Source: Frigidibacter sp. (lineage in GTDB: Bacteria > Pseudomonadota > Alphaproteobacteria > Rhodobacterales > Rhodobacteraceae). Taken from it: a stretch of 64,000 bases of DNA. The stretch is taken from positions 1 to 64,000 of the forward strand of contig NZ_JAUYTT010000010.1 in assembly GCF_030695035.1 (NCBI RefSeq), read 5' to 3'. Shown here piece by piece: positions 33,840 to 41,743 of this stretch (its first letter is position 1; each line of letters starts with the position of its first letter). The notes under the pieces were generated by a model. The model saw only the letters and a program-made list of their open reading frames with translations, was not told the DNA's origin and searched no databases. A program made the translations under genes and the position numbers.

Positions 33840-34529
33840 ATGCCTGCTGACACCCCCTCGGTCCTCATCGTCGAGGACGAACCTGCGCAGCGCGAAGTGC
33901 TGGCCTACAATCTTGAGGCTGAAGGATTTCGCGTCGCTCAGGCCGAAAACGGCGAAGAGGCGTTGCTGCTGGTATCCGAAGACCGGCCCGATCTGATCGT
34001 GCTGGACTGGATGCTGCCGAACGTCTCGGGGATCGAGGTCTGCCGGCGGCTGAAAAGCCGCAGCGAGACGCGGGGTGTGCCGATCATCATGCTCTCGGCC
34101 CGGTCAGAAGAAGTGGACCGGGTTCGCGGGCTGGAAACCGGCGCCGATGACTATGTCATCAAACCCTATTCGGTCGTGGAACTGATGGCCCGGGTCCGCA
34201 CGCAATTGCGCCGCACCCGGCCTGCTACCGTGGGCGAGACGCTGATGTTCGAGGATATCCGGCTCGATGCGGAAAGCCACAAGGTGTTCCGCGGCGAGGC
34301 GCTGCTGAAGCTGGGCCCGACCGAATTCCGGCTGCTGGCGACCTTCATGGAAAAGCCGGGCAGGGTCTGGAGCCGCGAGCAACTGCTCGACCGGGTCTGG
34401 GGCCGCGACATCTATGTCGATACGCGGACGGTGGACGTGCATATCGGCCGCCTGCGCAAGGCTTTGTGCCAACAGGGTGGCGAAGATCCGGTGCGCACCG
34501 TGCGCGGCGCGGGCTACGCGCTCGGCTAA
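33840..34529 (+). CDS. phoB: PhoB response regulator
   Basis: A 229-residue OmpR-family regulator. The receiver has EDEPAQ, the phosphoacceptor aspartate in LIVLDWMLPN, and the lysine in DYVIKPYS. The winged helix has LGPTEFRLLATFMEKPG and DTRTVDVHIGRLRKAL. The second region matches PhoB closely. The Pho-box arrays before pstS and phnD are its expected targets. It is the last canonical gene of pstSCAB-phoU-phoB. Confidence 0.94.
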   Translation: MPADTPSVLIVEDEPAQREVLAYNLEAEGFRVAQAENGEEALLLVSEDRPDLIVLDWMLPNVSGIEVCRRLKSRSETRGVPIIMLSARSEEVDRVRGLETGADDYVIKPYSVVELMARVRTQLRRTRPATVGETLMFEDIRLDAESHKVFRGEALLKLGPTEFRLLATFMEKPGRVWSREQLLDRVWGRDIYVDTRTVDVHIGRLRKALCQQGGEDPVRTVRGAGYALG

Positions 34530-34535
34530 CCCCGC

Positions 34536-35285
34536 ATGACCCGCGCCCTCTTGCCCGCAGCAGGATCTGCTGAAGTCGAGTTGCCGCGTGTGACCATTCT
34601 TGCTGGCAAGGCCGACCTGTCATTCCTCGGGCCGCAGGGTGTGCTGGCGACCAGCTTCGACTGCTCGGTCGCCCAAACCGAGGCAGACGCAAGGTCGATC
34701 ATTGTCACGCAGCGCCCCGATCTTCTGCTCATCGCGTGGTCCCCCGAACATGAAGACCTGCCCGGGATTGTCGCCCGGCTGCGCGAGTCCTCTCGCACGC
34801 GATATCTGCCGGTTGTCGCCTGGGGCGACGAGCGGGCTTGGCTGTCCTCGCCCCTGCTCAGTGGCGGGTCTGTCGATGAGGTCATCTCGGATCTCAGCCG
34901 TGCGGAAATCGGCATCGCGGCGCTGAGGGCGCTTTTGCGCCGTGTGCGGCCGGAGGCACTGACCGGACGGCTGGAGTTCGCTGACCTGACCATCAATGAG
35001 CTGGAGCGCCGCGTCGAATGGGACGGCAGCATGATCCATTTATCCCCGACCGAGTATCGGCTTCTGGCCAGTCTTGTTGACGAGCCATCGCATATGCTGA
35101 CGCGGGAGCAGATATTGCGGCGGGTCTGGGGCCACGTCTCCGATACATCAAGGCAGATCGATCAGGTCGTGAAAGGCCTGCGCCTGCTTCTGCGTCCGCT
35201 TCAGGCCGAGCATCTGATCGAAACGGTTCGCGGCATCGGCTATCGGCTTGCCGCCAGCGCAGAGCCCGAGCGGCGGCCCCTCTGA
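34536..35285 (+). CDS. PhoB/OmpR-like regulator with degenerate receiver
   Basis: A 249-residue protein. The C-terminal half is a clear OmpR winged helix (LSPTEYRLLASLVDEPSHML, ILRRVWGHV, IETVRGIGYRL). The N-terminal half is receiver-sized and shows a remnant pattern. Where the phosphoacceptor aspartate should stand it reads LLLIAWSPEHE, and the N-terminal acidic pair is missing (VTILAGKADL). It is probably an atypical, phosphorylation-independent regulator. It starts six bases after phoB in the same operon and resembles phoB in its DNA-binding half, so an origin by duplication is plausible. Confidence 0.75.
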   Translation: MTRALLPAAGSAEVELPRVTILAGKADLSFLGPQGVLATSFDCSVAQTEADARSIIVTQRPDLLLIAWSPEHEDLPGIVARLRESSRTRYLPVVAWGDERAWLSSPLLSGGSVDEVISDLSRAEIGIAALRALLRRVRPEALTGRLEFADLTINELERRVEWDGSMIHLSPTEYRLLASLVDEPSHMLTREQILRRVWGHVSDTSRQIDQVVKGLRLLLRPLQAEHLIETVRGIGYRLAASAEPERRPL

Positions 35286-35310
35286 TCCGGCCCGCCGCGG
35301 TGCCCCGCGG

Positions 35311-36114
35311 CTAGATGATCGCGGACCGCACCTTGGCCGACACCCATTCCGACAGCACCACCGTCGCCAGGATCACCAGCAGGATCAGCGTCACCTGCGG
35401 CCATGCCAGCGTGTTCAGCGAGTTTTGCAGCTTCAGCCCCAGCCCGCCGGCACCCACCAGCCCCAGGATTGCGCTCTCGCGGATGTTGATGTCCCAGCGG
35501 AACACCGTGATGCCCCAGAAGGCCGGCAGGATCTGCGGCACGATGGCGTAGTTCAGCACCTGCGCCTGGCTCGCGCCGGTGGCGGTGATCGCCTCCACCT
35601 GCCGGATGTCGGTTTCTTCGATGCCCTCATAGAGCAGCTTGCCGATGAAGCCGATGGAGCGCAGGCCGATGGCGATGATCCCGGCCAGCAGGCCCGGTCC
35701 AAGGATGGCGACCAGCAGCAGCGCCCAGATCAGCGAGTTGATGGAGCGCGAGGCGACGATGATGAACAGCGCGATGGGGCGCAGGATCAGCGGGAAGGGC
35801 GAGGTGTTGCGCGCCGCCATGAAGGCGACAGGCACCGCCAGGATCACCCCCAGCAGCGTGCCAAGCGTCGCCATGTTCAGCGTGTCCCACAGCGGCACCA
35901 TCAGCTCGCCCAGATAGGACCAGCGAGGCGGCCACATCCGCCCGCCAATGTCGGCGGCCTGCTTGGGCGCGTCCTGCACGAACATCCAGATCGTGTTCTC
36001 GTTCATCACCTGCCAACACCAGACGAACAGCGCGACAAGGCACAGCCAGCCGAACCACAGCGCGAGGCGCACCTTCGGGCTGCGGAACTGCCAGCTTGCG
36101 GGGAAATCGCTCAT
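35311..36114 (-). CDS. phnE: PhnE-type phosphonate/phosphite ABC permease (second)
   Basis: A 267-residue permease. N-terminal helix, then a periplasmic stretch, then the ABC permease core with LWDTLNMATLGTLLGVILAVPV and the EAA loop EAITATGASQAQVLNYAIVPQILP. This is the PhnE pattern, including the FRWDINIRESAILGLVGAGGLG block. It overlaps the stop of the first phnE by 4 bases and pairs with it to form the channel. It is the last gene of phnDCEE, convergent with the regulator at 34536. Confidence 0.9.
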   Translation of the reverse strand: MSDFPASWQFRSPKVRLALWFGWLCLVALFVWCWQVMNENTIWMFVQDAPKQAADIGGRMWPPRWSYLGELMVPLWDTLNMATLGTLLGVILAVPVAFMAARNTSPFPLILRPIALFIIVASRSINSLIWALLLVAILGPGLLAGIIAIGLRSIGFIGKLLYEGIEETDIRQVEAITATGASQAQVLNYAIVPQILPAFWGITVFRWDINIRESAILGLVGAGGLGLKLQNSLNTLAWPQVTLILLVILATVVLSEWVSAKVRSAII

Positions 36115-36911
36115 TGCAGGAATTTCCTCAGATAGCTGGAGCTGTATTCGGCCACCATCACCAGCGCGATGATCATCAGAAGGATCGCCCCGGCGCTGTC
36201 ATATTCATAGCGGTCGATGGCGGTGTTCAGCGTGGCGCCGATGCCGCCCGCGCCGACGATGCCGATCACCGCGCTTTCGCGGAAGTTGATGTCGAGCCGG
36301 TAGAGCGACAGGCCGATCAGCCGCGGCATCACCTGCGGCTGGATCGCGTAGTTGATCAACTGGCCCCAGGAGGCGCCGGTGGCGCGGATCGCCTCGGCCT
36401 GCGCCTCGTCGATATCCTCGATGTCCTCGGCAAGCAGTTTCGAGATGAAGCCGATGGTGGCGAAGGACAGGGTCAGGAAGCCGGCGAAGGGGCCGAAGCC
36501 GAACATCGCCACGAAGAAGATCGCGACGATGATTTCCTGCAGCGCGCGGCTGATGGCGATGATGCTGCGGCAGATCGCATAGATCCAGCGGGGGGCGACG
36601 TTGCGCGCAGCCCCGATGCCGATGGGGATCGATATGGCGACGCCGACGACGGTCGAGGTCAGCGTCATCGTCAGGCTTTCGATCAGTCCCTGGCTGATGT
36701 CGCGCCAGCGGCTGGAAAAATCGGGCGACAGGAAGCCCATGATGAAGCGCATCCCGCGCTCACCGCCCTCGGTGATGCGCGTCCAGTTCACTTCCAGCGT
36801 GCCTATCGCGAAGACCAGATAGGCCAGCGCCCCCAGCTGCAGTGCGATGCGCCAGCCGCGATGGGTGAAGATCTGCGGCGGGCGCCGCCATGTGGTTGGA
36901 TAGGTTGTCAT
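36111..36911 (-). CDS. phnE: PhnE-type phosphonate/phosphite ABC permease (first)
   Basis: A 266-residue permease. The core is marked by [21 protein letters not shown], the EAA loop [24 protein letters not shown] and [23 protein letters not shown]. It is similar to, but clearly distinct from, the downstream copy. Two PhnE subunits encoded in tandem suggest a heterodimeric channel. Start and stop both overlap neighbours through ATGA. Confidence 0.9.
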   Translation of the reverse strand: MTTYPTTWRRPPQIFTHRGWRIALQLGALAYLVFAIGTLEVNWTRITEGGERGMRFIMGFLSPDFSSRWRDISQGLIESLTMTLTSTVVGVAISIPIGIGAARNVAPRWIYAICRSIIAISRALQEIIVAIFFVAMFGFGPFAGFLTLSFATIGFISKLLAEDIEDIDEAQAEAIRATGASWGQLINYAIQPQVMPRLIGLSLYRLDINFRESAVIGIVGAGGIGATLNTAIDRYEYDSAGAILLMIIALVMVAEYSSSYLRKFLQ

Positions 36912-37729
36912 GCCGGGATGACCGACAGTCGGCGCAGCGCGTCCGCCTCGGCGTCCTTGTCGTCTTCATGGCCTTTGCGCATCGCGGTCCAGTCTTCGGA
37001 CCCGTAGATCTCGGTCAGGGCGCTTTCGGTCAGCTGGTCAGGGGTGCCGTCGAACACCACCTGCCCGGCGCGCAGGCCAATGATGCGCTGCATGAACTGC
37101 TGGGCCAGCGGCACGTCATGGATATTGACGATGGCGGGCAGGCCGGATTCGGTGCAGATCTCGACCAGAAGCCGCATGATCTGGCGGCTGGTCTTGGGGT
37201 CGAGGCTGGCGGTTGGCTCATCGACCAGCAGCAGCTCGGGTTCCTGCGCCAGCGCCCGCGCGATGCCGACCCGCTGACGCTGGCCGCCCGACAGCGCATC
37301 GGCGCGCTTGTCGGCATGGGTCATCAGGCCGACGCGGTCCAGAAGGCGATAGGCGCGCTGGATATCAGCGGGCGGGAAGCGGCGGGTGAAGCTTGCCCAA
37401 AAGCCGACATAGCCGAGCCGGCCCGACAGCACGTTTTCCATCACGCTCAGCCGTTCGACCAGTGCGTATTCCTGAAAGATCATCCCGATCCGGCGCCGCT
37501 GCGCTCGCAGGTCGCGCACGCCAAGCCCGGTCAGGTCGCGCCCGCCAAGGGCGATGCGCCCCGAGGTCGGTTCCACCAGACGGTTGATACAGCGGATCAG
37601 CGTCGACTTGCCCGCGCCCGAAGGCCCGATCAGCCCGACGATCTGGCCCTTGGGGACAGAGAAGCTGACATCGCTGAGCGCGGTGTCGCCGGTCTTGTAG
37701 GTCTTGGTCAGGCCCTGAAGCTCTAGCAT
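36908..37729 (-). CDS. phnC: PhnC-type ABC ATPase
   Basis: A 273-residue ATPase with Walker [10 protein letters not shown], PhnC-specific [14 protein letters not shown], signature [15 protein letters not shown], Walker [14 protein letters not shown] and switch [12 protein letters not shown]-type residues (VNIHDV). It energises the PhnEE permease. The start is ATG 37729, where the family begins (MLELQGL). A hairpin lies between it and phnD. Confidence 0.92.
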   Translation of the reverse strand: MLELQGLTKTYKTGDTALSDVSFSVPKGQIVGLIGPSGAGKSTLIRCINRLVEPTSGRIALGGRDLTGLGVRDLRAQRRRIGMIFQEYALVERLSVMENVLSGRLGYVGFWASFTRRFPPADIQRAYRLLDRVGLMTHADKRADALSGGQRQRVGIARALAQEPELLLVDEPTASLDPKTSRQIMRLLVEICTESGLPAIVNIHDVPLAQQFMQRIIGLRAGQVVFDGTPDQLTESALTEIYGSEDWTAMRKGHEDDKDAEADALRRLSVIPA

Positions 37730-37755
37730 CGTGCATCCTGTCTGGCAGACATGAA

Positions 37756-37778
37756 AATGCGGGCCCGCGGCCCGCATT
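37756..37778 (-). terminator. Hairpin between phnD and phnC
   Basis: AATGCGGGCC and GGCCCGCATT form a perfect 10-base stem with a 3-base loop. On the minus (coding) strand it is followed by TTTTC, so it resembles a weak intrinsic terminator. It lies 18 bases after the phnD stop and would give excess phnD over the downstream genes. Confidence 0.75.
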
Positions 37779-37796
37779 CTCGTGTGACTGTAGCGC

Positions 37797-38747
37797 TTAC
37801 TGGCAGGCGTAGGACACGCCCATTGCCGCGTCGATCTCGCGCACGACGGTCCAGTTGTCCTTGAAGGTGATCGGGATGAACTGCTCTTCGCCCGACTTCG
37901 AGAACTCTTCGGCCAGCGACGAGCCTTCCCAGTTGAAGCTGAAGAAGCCTTCCTTGATCTTCTCCTGCAGCTCCGGCGTCAGGTTGTGCGCCACGCCGTA
38001 GCCGGTGGTCGGGAAGGTTTCCGACTTGTAGATGCTGACGATCTGGTCGGCCTTCACCGCGTCGCGCTCGATCATGCGGTTCATCACCGAGTTGGCCACG
38101 GCGGCGGCATCGTAGTCCTTGTTTGCGACACCCAGGACCGAGTTGTCATGCTTGCCCGAGAAGGCAGCGGTGTAGTCGGTGCCGGCGACCATGTTGTAAT
38201 TCGCCTGCAGCAGCGCCGACGGGGCCTTGTAGCCCGAGTTCGAGGTCTCGGACGAGAAGGCCAGCGTGCGGCCCTTGATGTCCTCGATCTTGGTGATGCC
38301 GGACTCGGGATGGGTGATGATCTCCATCTCGTAGCCATAGCTGCCATCGGCAGCGGCCATCATCGCGAAGGGGCGGAAGCCGGCGCAGGCGATGGCCAGC
38401 GGGTTCGACCCGGTGTTGAAGCCCGAGATATGCAGACGGCCGGCGCGCATCGCCTCGATCTGGGCAGCGTTGGAATCGATCGGGAAGAACTGAACCTTCT
38501 TGCCGGTGACTTCTTCCATATGGGTGATGAAATCAGCCCAGGCTTCGGCATAGACGGCCGGATCTTCGACCGGGGTGTAGGCAAAGATCAGGGTGTCGGG
38601 ATCGACCAGTTCCGAGGCATCGGTCGGGATGTCGGCGACCATGTCGCCATCGGCGTCGATGTAGCGCGAGTCGAGCGCGAATTCAGCAACGGCCGGGAAG
38701 GCCGCAAGCGAAAGGGCGGTGGCTGCGAGAAGGGCGCGGATGGTCAT
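37797..38747 (-). CDS. phnD: PhnD-type phosphonate/phosphite-binding protein
   Basis: A 316-residue exported protein with a signal peptide cleaved near FPAVAE. The PhnD fold shows [33 protein letters not shown] and the anion-binding STSNSGY-like [17 protein letters not shown]. The substrate could be phosphonate, phosphite or phosphate ester; no C-P lyase or phosphonatase gene is in the window. First gene of phnDCEE, with a strong Pho-box array upstream, so phosphate starvation should induce it. Confidence 0.9.
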   Translation of the reverse strand: MTIRALLAATALSLAAFPAVAEFALDSRYIDADGDMVADIPTDASELVDPDTLIFAYTPVEDPAVYAEAWADFITHMEEVTGKKVQFFPIDSNAAQIEAMRAGRLHISGFNTGSNPLAIACAGFRPFAMMAAADGSYGYEMEIITHPESGITKIEDIKGRTLAFSSETSNSGYKAPSALLQANYNMVAGTDYTAAFSGKHDNSVLGVANKDYDAAAVANSVMNRMIERDAVKADQIVSIYKSETFPTTGYGVAHNLTPELQEKIKEGFFSFNWEGSSLAEEFSKSGEEQFIPITFKDNWTVVREIDAAMGVSYACQ

Positions 38748-38798
38748 CGTGTGCTCCTGTTCCGATAAGGGGGATCAGGGTGTGGGTAGGGGAGAAGT

Positions 38799-38838
38799 GT
38801 GACAGAAGGCTGATGAAGGGGTAACGGCCAGATGACAA
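38799..38838 (-). promoter_or_regulatory. Pho-box array upstream of phnD
   Basis: Read on the minus strand, four half-sites repeat every 11 bases: TTGTCAT, CCGTTAC, TCATCAG and CTGTCAC. The first pair (TTGTCAT-N4-CCGTTAC) nearly matches the pstS first pair (TTGTCAT-N4-TCGTTAC). The array ends about 52 bases upstream of the phnD start, consistent with PhoB activation. Confidence 0.8.
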
Positions 38839-38924
38839 TGCTGGCGGCCCGGATTCTTCCCCACAAGCTTGCGGACAATGGTGCCAACGCCAGGTACGGG
38901 TTTTACGTGTTGTGGAAAGGCTCA

Positions 38925-38952
38925 TTGACAAAACCATAATTGTAGTTATGTT
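38925..38952 (+). promoter_or_regulatory. Promoter with embedded ArsR operator
   Basis: A -35 TTGACA (38925-38930) and -10 TATGTT (38947-38952) are 16 bases apart. The inverted repeat CATAATTGTAGTTATG (38935-38950), arms CATAA/TTATG, fills the spacer. A repressor bound there would block polymerase, the usual ArsR autoregulation. The start codon follows at 38959, so the leader is very short. Confidence 0.65.
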
Positions 38953-38958
38953 TGACCC

Positions 38959-39276
38959 ATGACAACGATCAGCCCCCACGCCCGTGCGCTTGCCGCCCTT
39001 GGACATGACGCCCGCCTGTCGATCTTTCGCCTTCTGGTGAAGGCGGGGGACGAGGGTCTCAGGGTCAGCGATATCGGCGAGTTTCTCGGGCTCGCGCCCT
39101 CGACGCTTGCGCATCACCTGTCGACTCTGGTCGATGCGGGACTTGTGCTGCAGGACAAGCAGGGGCGCGAGGTGTTCAACCGGGTCGATTTCGACGCGAT
39201 GCGGATCGTACTTGGCTTTCTGACGTCGGAATGCTGTTCCGGCGTGGCGGTTCAGCCTGCGGAGGACGCCGCATGA
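38959..39276 (+). CDS. ArsR/SmtB-family repressor
   Basis: A 105-residue winged-helix protein (ALGHDARLSIFRLLVKAG; recognition helix LAPSTLAHHLSTLVDAGLV). The CVC site is missing. A cysteine pair sits near the C-terminus (TSECCSGV), so the sensed thiophilic ligand would bind there; some ArsR relatives use C-terminal thiols for As(III) or methylarsenite. It heads a unit with a permease and an MFS transporter. Confidence 0.85.
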   Translation: MTTISPHARALAALGHDARLSIFRLLVKAGDEGLRVSDIGEFLGLAPSTLAHHLSTLVDAGLVLQDKQGREVFNRVDFDAMRIVLGFLTSECCSGVAVQPAEDAA

Positions 39277-39331
39277 CGCGGCCTGTTAATTTTTCTTGCC
39301 CAGAAACAACTGAAAATCCGGAGATTTGGTG

Positions 39332-40381
39332 ATGACTGATGCGGCTCTTCCCCCTCCCGGCCTCCGGTCGGTGCTGCGGCATCTATGGCAGGACCAGCGC
39401 ATATGGCTCACCTCGGCGCTGATCCTTGCGGCACTGGCGATTTTCGACACGGGGCAGGCCGCGGAGTCGGCGTTGTTCGCTGGTCGGGCGCTTCTGAACA
39501 CGGCACCCTTCCTCGTGCTGTCGATCACCATCGCCGCATGGGCGGGAGCGACCGGGGCGGATAATCTGATCGCCAAGGCCTTCACTGGCGCACCGCTGCT
39601 GATGATCGGGCTCGGGGCGCTGGCAGGCGGCATCTCGCCCTTCTGCTCTTGCGGGGTGATCCCGCTGATCGCGGCGCTGCTGGCGATGGGGGTTCCCTTG
39701 TCGGCGGTCATGGCCTTCTGGCTCGCCTCGCCGATCATGGACCCGTCGATGTTCGTGCTGACCGCGGGCGTCCTCGATCTGGAGTTTGCGGTGGCCAAGA
39801 CACTGGCAGCCATCGGGCTTGGCCTGTTCGGTGGGCTTGTCGTGCTTGCGCTGTCGCGCAGCGGTGCGCTTGCCGATCCTTTGCGGGCGGGCATCGGCAA
39901 TGGCGGCTGCGGCGGCGCGCGGGTGCGTGCGCCGAGGCCCGTTGTCTGGCGCTTCTGGGCAGAGCCCGAGCGCCGGGCGAAGTTCGCCAAGACCGCGCTG
40001 ACCACGACCCTATTCCTTGCCAAGTGGCTGACGCTGGCCTTCATCCTCGAAAGCCTGATGCTGGCCTGGATCCCGGCGGAAACCGTGACGGCCGCACTGG
40101 GCGGCGAGGGCCTGATGCCGATCCTGACCGCGACGCTGGTGGGGGTTCCGGCCTACCTGAACGGCTATGCCGCGCTGCCGCTGGTGGGCGGGCTGATCGA
40201 GCAGGGCATGGCGCCGGGGGCCGGCATGGCATTCCTGGTCGCGGGGGGCGTCACCTCGATCCCGGCGGCCATGGCAGTCTGGGCGCTGGCCAAACCGCAG
40301 GTCTTCGCGCTCTATATCGCGTTGTCGCTGGTGGGGGCCTTTGCCTCGGGGCTGTTGTTCCAGCTCTGGACGATGGTATGA
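39332..40381 (+). CDS. DUF318-family permease (ArsP-like)
   Basis: A 349-residue membrane protein with the family motif SPFCSCGVIPLIAALLAMGVP followed by ASPIMDPSMF. A mid-protein cytoplasmic linker has GGCGGARVRAP, and VGVPAYLNGYAALPLVGGL lies in the second half. It is a paralogue of the permease at 15654. ArsP members export trivalent methyl/aromatic arsenicals and need the cysteine-containing loop. ATG 39332 with GGAGAT upstream is chosen; GTG 39326 is possible. Confidence 0.78.
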   Translation: MTDAALPPPGLRSVLRHLWQDQRIWLTSALILAALAIFDTGQAAESALFAGRALLNTAPFLVLSITIAAWAGATGADNLIAKAFTGAPLLMIGLGALAGGISPFCSCGVIPLIAALLAMGVPLSAVMAFWLASPIMDPSMFVLTAGVLDLEFAVAKTLAAIGLGLFGGLVVLALSRSGALADPLRAGIGNGGCGGARVRAPRPVVWRFWAEPERRAKFAKTALTTTLFLAKWLTLAFILESLMLAWIPAETVTAALGGEGLMPILTATLVGVPAYLNGYAALPLVGGLIEQGMAPGAGMAFLVAGGVTSIPAAMAVWALAKPQVFALYIALSLVGAFASGLLFQLWTMV

Positions 40382-40427
40382 GGCGGTCCACGGTGGCCCG
40401 CCTTGCGGCCCTGCCCGTGAGCGCAGC

Positions 40428-41588
40428 ATGATCCCACGACTTGTTCCGGCGCGGCGCGGCGTGATCGTCGCCGCGCTTGGCACCTCCCTCACCGTCAGCT
40501 GGGCGTCCAGCTATTACATCCCCGCCGTTCTGGCGGTGCCGATGGCCGAGAGCTTCGGTCTTTCCCCGGTCTGGATCTTCGGCGCCTTTTCCATGGCGAT
40601 GGTGCTCTCCGCAATGGTCGGCCCTTGGGCCGGGACGCGGATCGACGGCTTCGGCGGTCGCGGTGTCCTGATGCTGTCAAACCTCGTTTTTGCGACCGGG
40701 CTCGGGTTGCTGGCCATTGCGCCCACCCCGGCGATACTGTTCGCAGGCTGGGCGATCATCGGGCTCGGCATGGGGATCGGCCTCTACGAGGCAGGGTTCG
40801 CCACATTGGCAGCGATCTACGGCAAGGACGCCCGCGGACCGATCACCGGCATCACGCTGATTGCTGGGTTTGCGAGCACGGTCGGGTGGCCCCTCTCCGG
40901 TCTGATGCTGGCAACCTGGGGCTGGCGCGAAGCCTGCCTTGGCTGGGCGCTGATTCATCTGTGCCTCGCGCTTCCGCTCAATGCCTGGCTGCCGAAGGGC
41001 ACCGAGGCGATCACCAAGGCCGAGCCCTCGGCAGAGGATGGCCCGCTGCCGTCGCGGAGGGCGCTGGCGCTGCTGGCCTTCGTCTTCGCGGCGACCTGGT
41101 TCAACTCGACCGCGATGGCCGCACATCTGCCCGGCCTGCTGCAAGAGGCCGGGGCAAGTGCCGCCATGGCCATTGCCGCGGGCGCGCTGATCGGCCCGGC
41201 GCAGGTGGCCGCGCGGGTGCTGGAGTTCGGCCTGCTGCGCCGGTTCCACCCACTGACCTCGACCCGCCTCGCTGCCGCGGCCCATCCAGTCGCTGCGGTG
41301 GCGCTGCTGACCGTTGGGGGGCCTGCCGCCTATGTCTTCGCGATCCTGCACGGCGCCGGCAACGGTATCCTGACCATCGCCAAGGGCACCCTGCCGCTGG
41401 CCCTGTTCGGGGCGGCAGGCTATGGGCGGCGGCTCGGCTGGCTGAACGCCCCGGCCCGCATCTTGCAGGCGGGCGCGCCCTTGATCTTCGGCGCGGCCCT
41501 CACGGCCTGGGGGCTCTCCGCGATCTGGCTGACGGCAGGAGTGGGACTTGCGGCAATGGCTGCGCTGTTCGCGCTCCGGCGGCAGTGA
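40428..41588 (+). CDS. Major facilitator superfamily transporter
   Basis: A 386-residue protein with about twelve hydrophobic helices. The MFS loop 2-3 region is GPWAGTRIDGFGGRGVLM and the middle loop lies near residue 195 (PKGTEAITKAEPSAEDG). The substrate cannot be read from sequence. Its place after an ArsR and an ArsP-like permease (46-base gap) suggests metalloid or organoarsenical export, but an unrelated role is possible. A 155-base gap with no gene follows. Confidence 0.75.
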   Translation: MIPRLVPARRGVIVAALGTSLTVSWASSYYIPAVLAVPMAESFGLSPVWIFGAFSMAMVLSAMVGPWAGTRIDGFGGRGVLMLSNLVFATGLGLLAIAPTPAILFAGWAIIGLGMGIGLYEAGFATLAAIYGKDARGPITGITLIAGFASTVGWPLSGLMLATWGWREACLGWALIHLCLALPLNAWLPKGTEAITKAEPSAEDGPLPSRRALALLAFVFAATWFNSTAMAAHLPGLLQEAGASAAMAIAAGALIGPAQVAARVLEFGLLRRFHPLTSTRLAAAAHPVAAVALLTVGGPAAYVFAILHGAGNGILTIAKGTLPLALFGAAGYGRRLGWLNAPARILQAGAPLIFGAALTAWGLSAIWLTAGVGLAAMAALFALRRQ

Positions 41589-41743
41589 GCGCCGTAAAGT
41601 GAACGTGCTGAATGGGCGCAGGCTATCGATGTGCCGTATGCAACATCACGTCATTGCCAGAGCTGCAAATAAGGCGATTGCAAGCTTCGCTCGCGCCCGG
41701 CGCCAAGCTGAAACCAGCCGGGCCGACTGTGCTGAGCTTGCCG

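Noticed and set aside
35289-35310. Palindrome CCGCGG-TGCC-CCGCGG between the convergent regulator and phnE genes as a terminator
   Set aside because: The stem is short, self-complementary, and has no T run in either direction; too weak to annotate.
37801-38747. Phosphite-specific identity (PtxB) for the PhnD-type protein
   Set aside because: The binding fold is clear but sequence reading alone cannot separate phosphite, phosphonate and phosphate-ester binders, and no ptxD or C-P lyase gene is present to decide.
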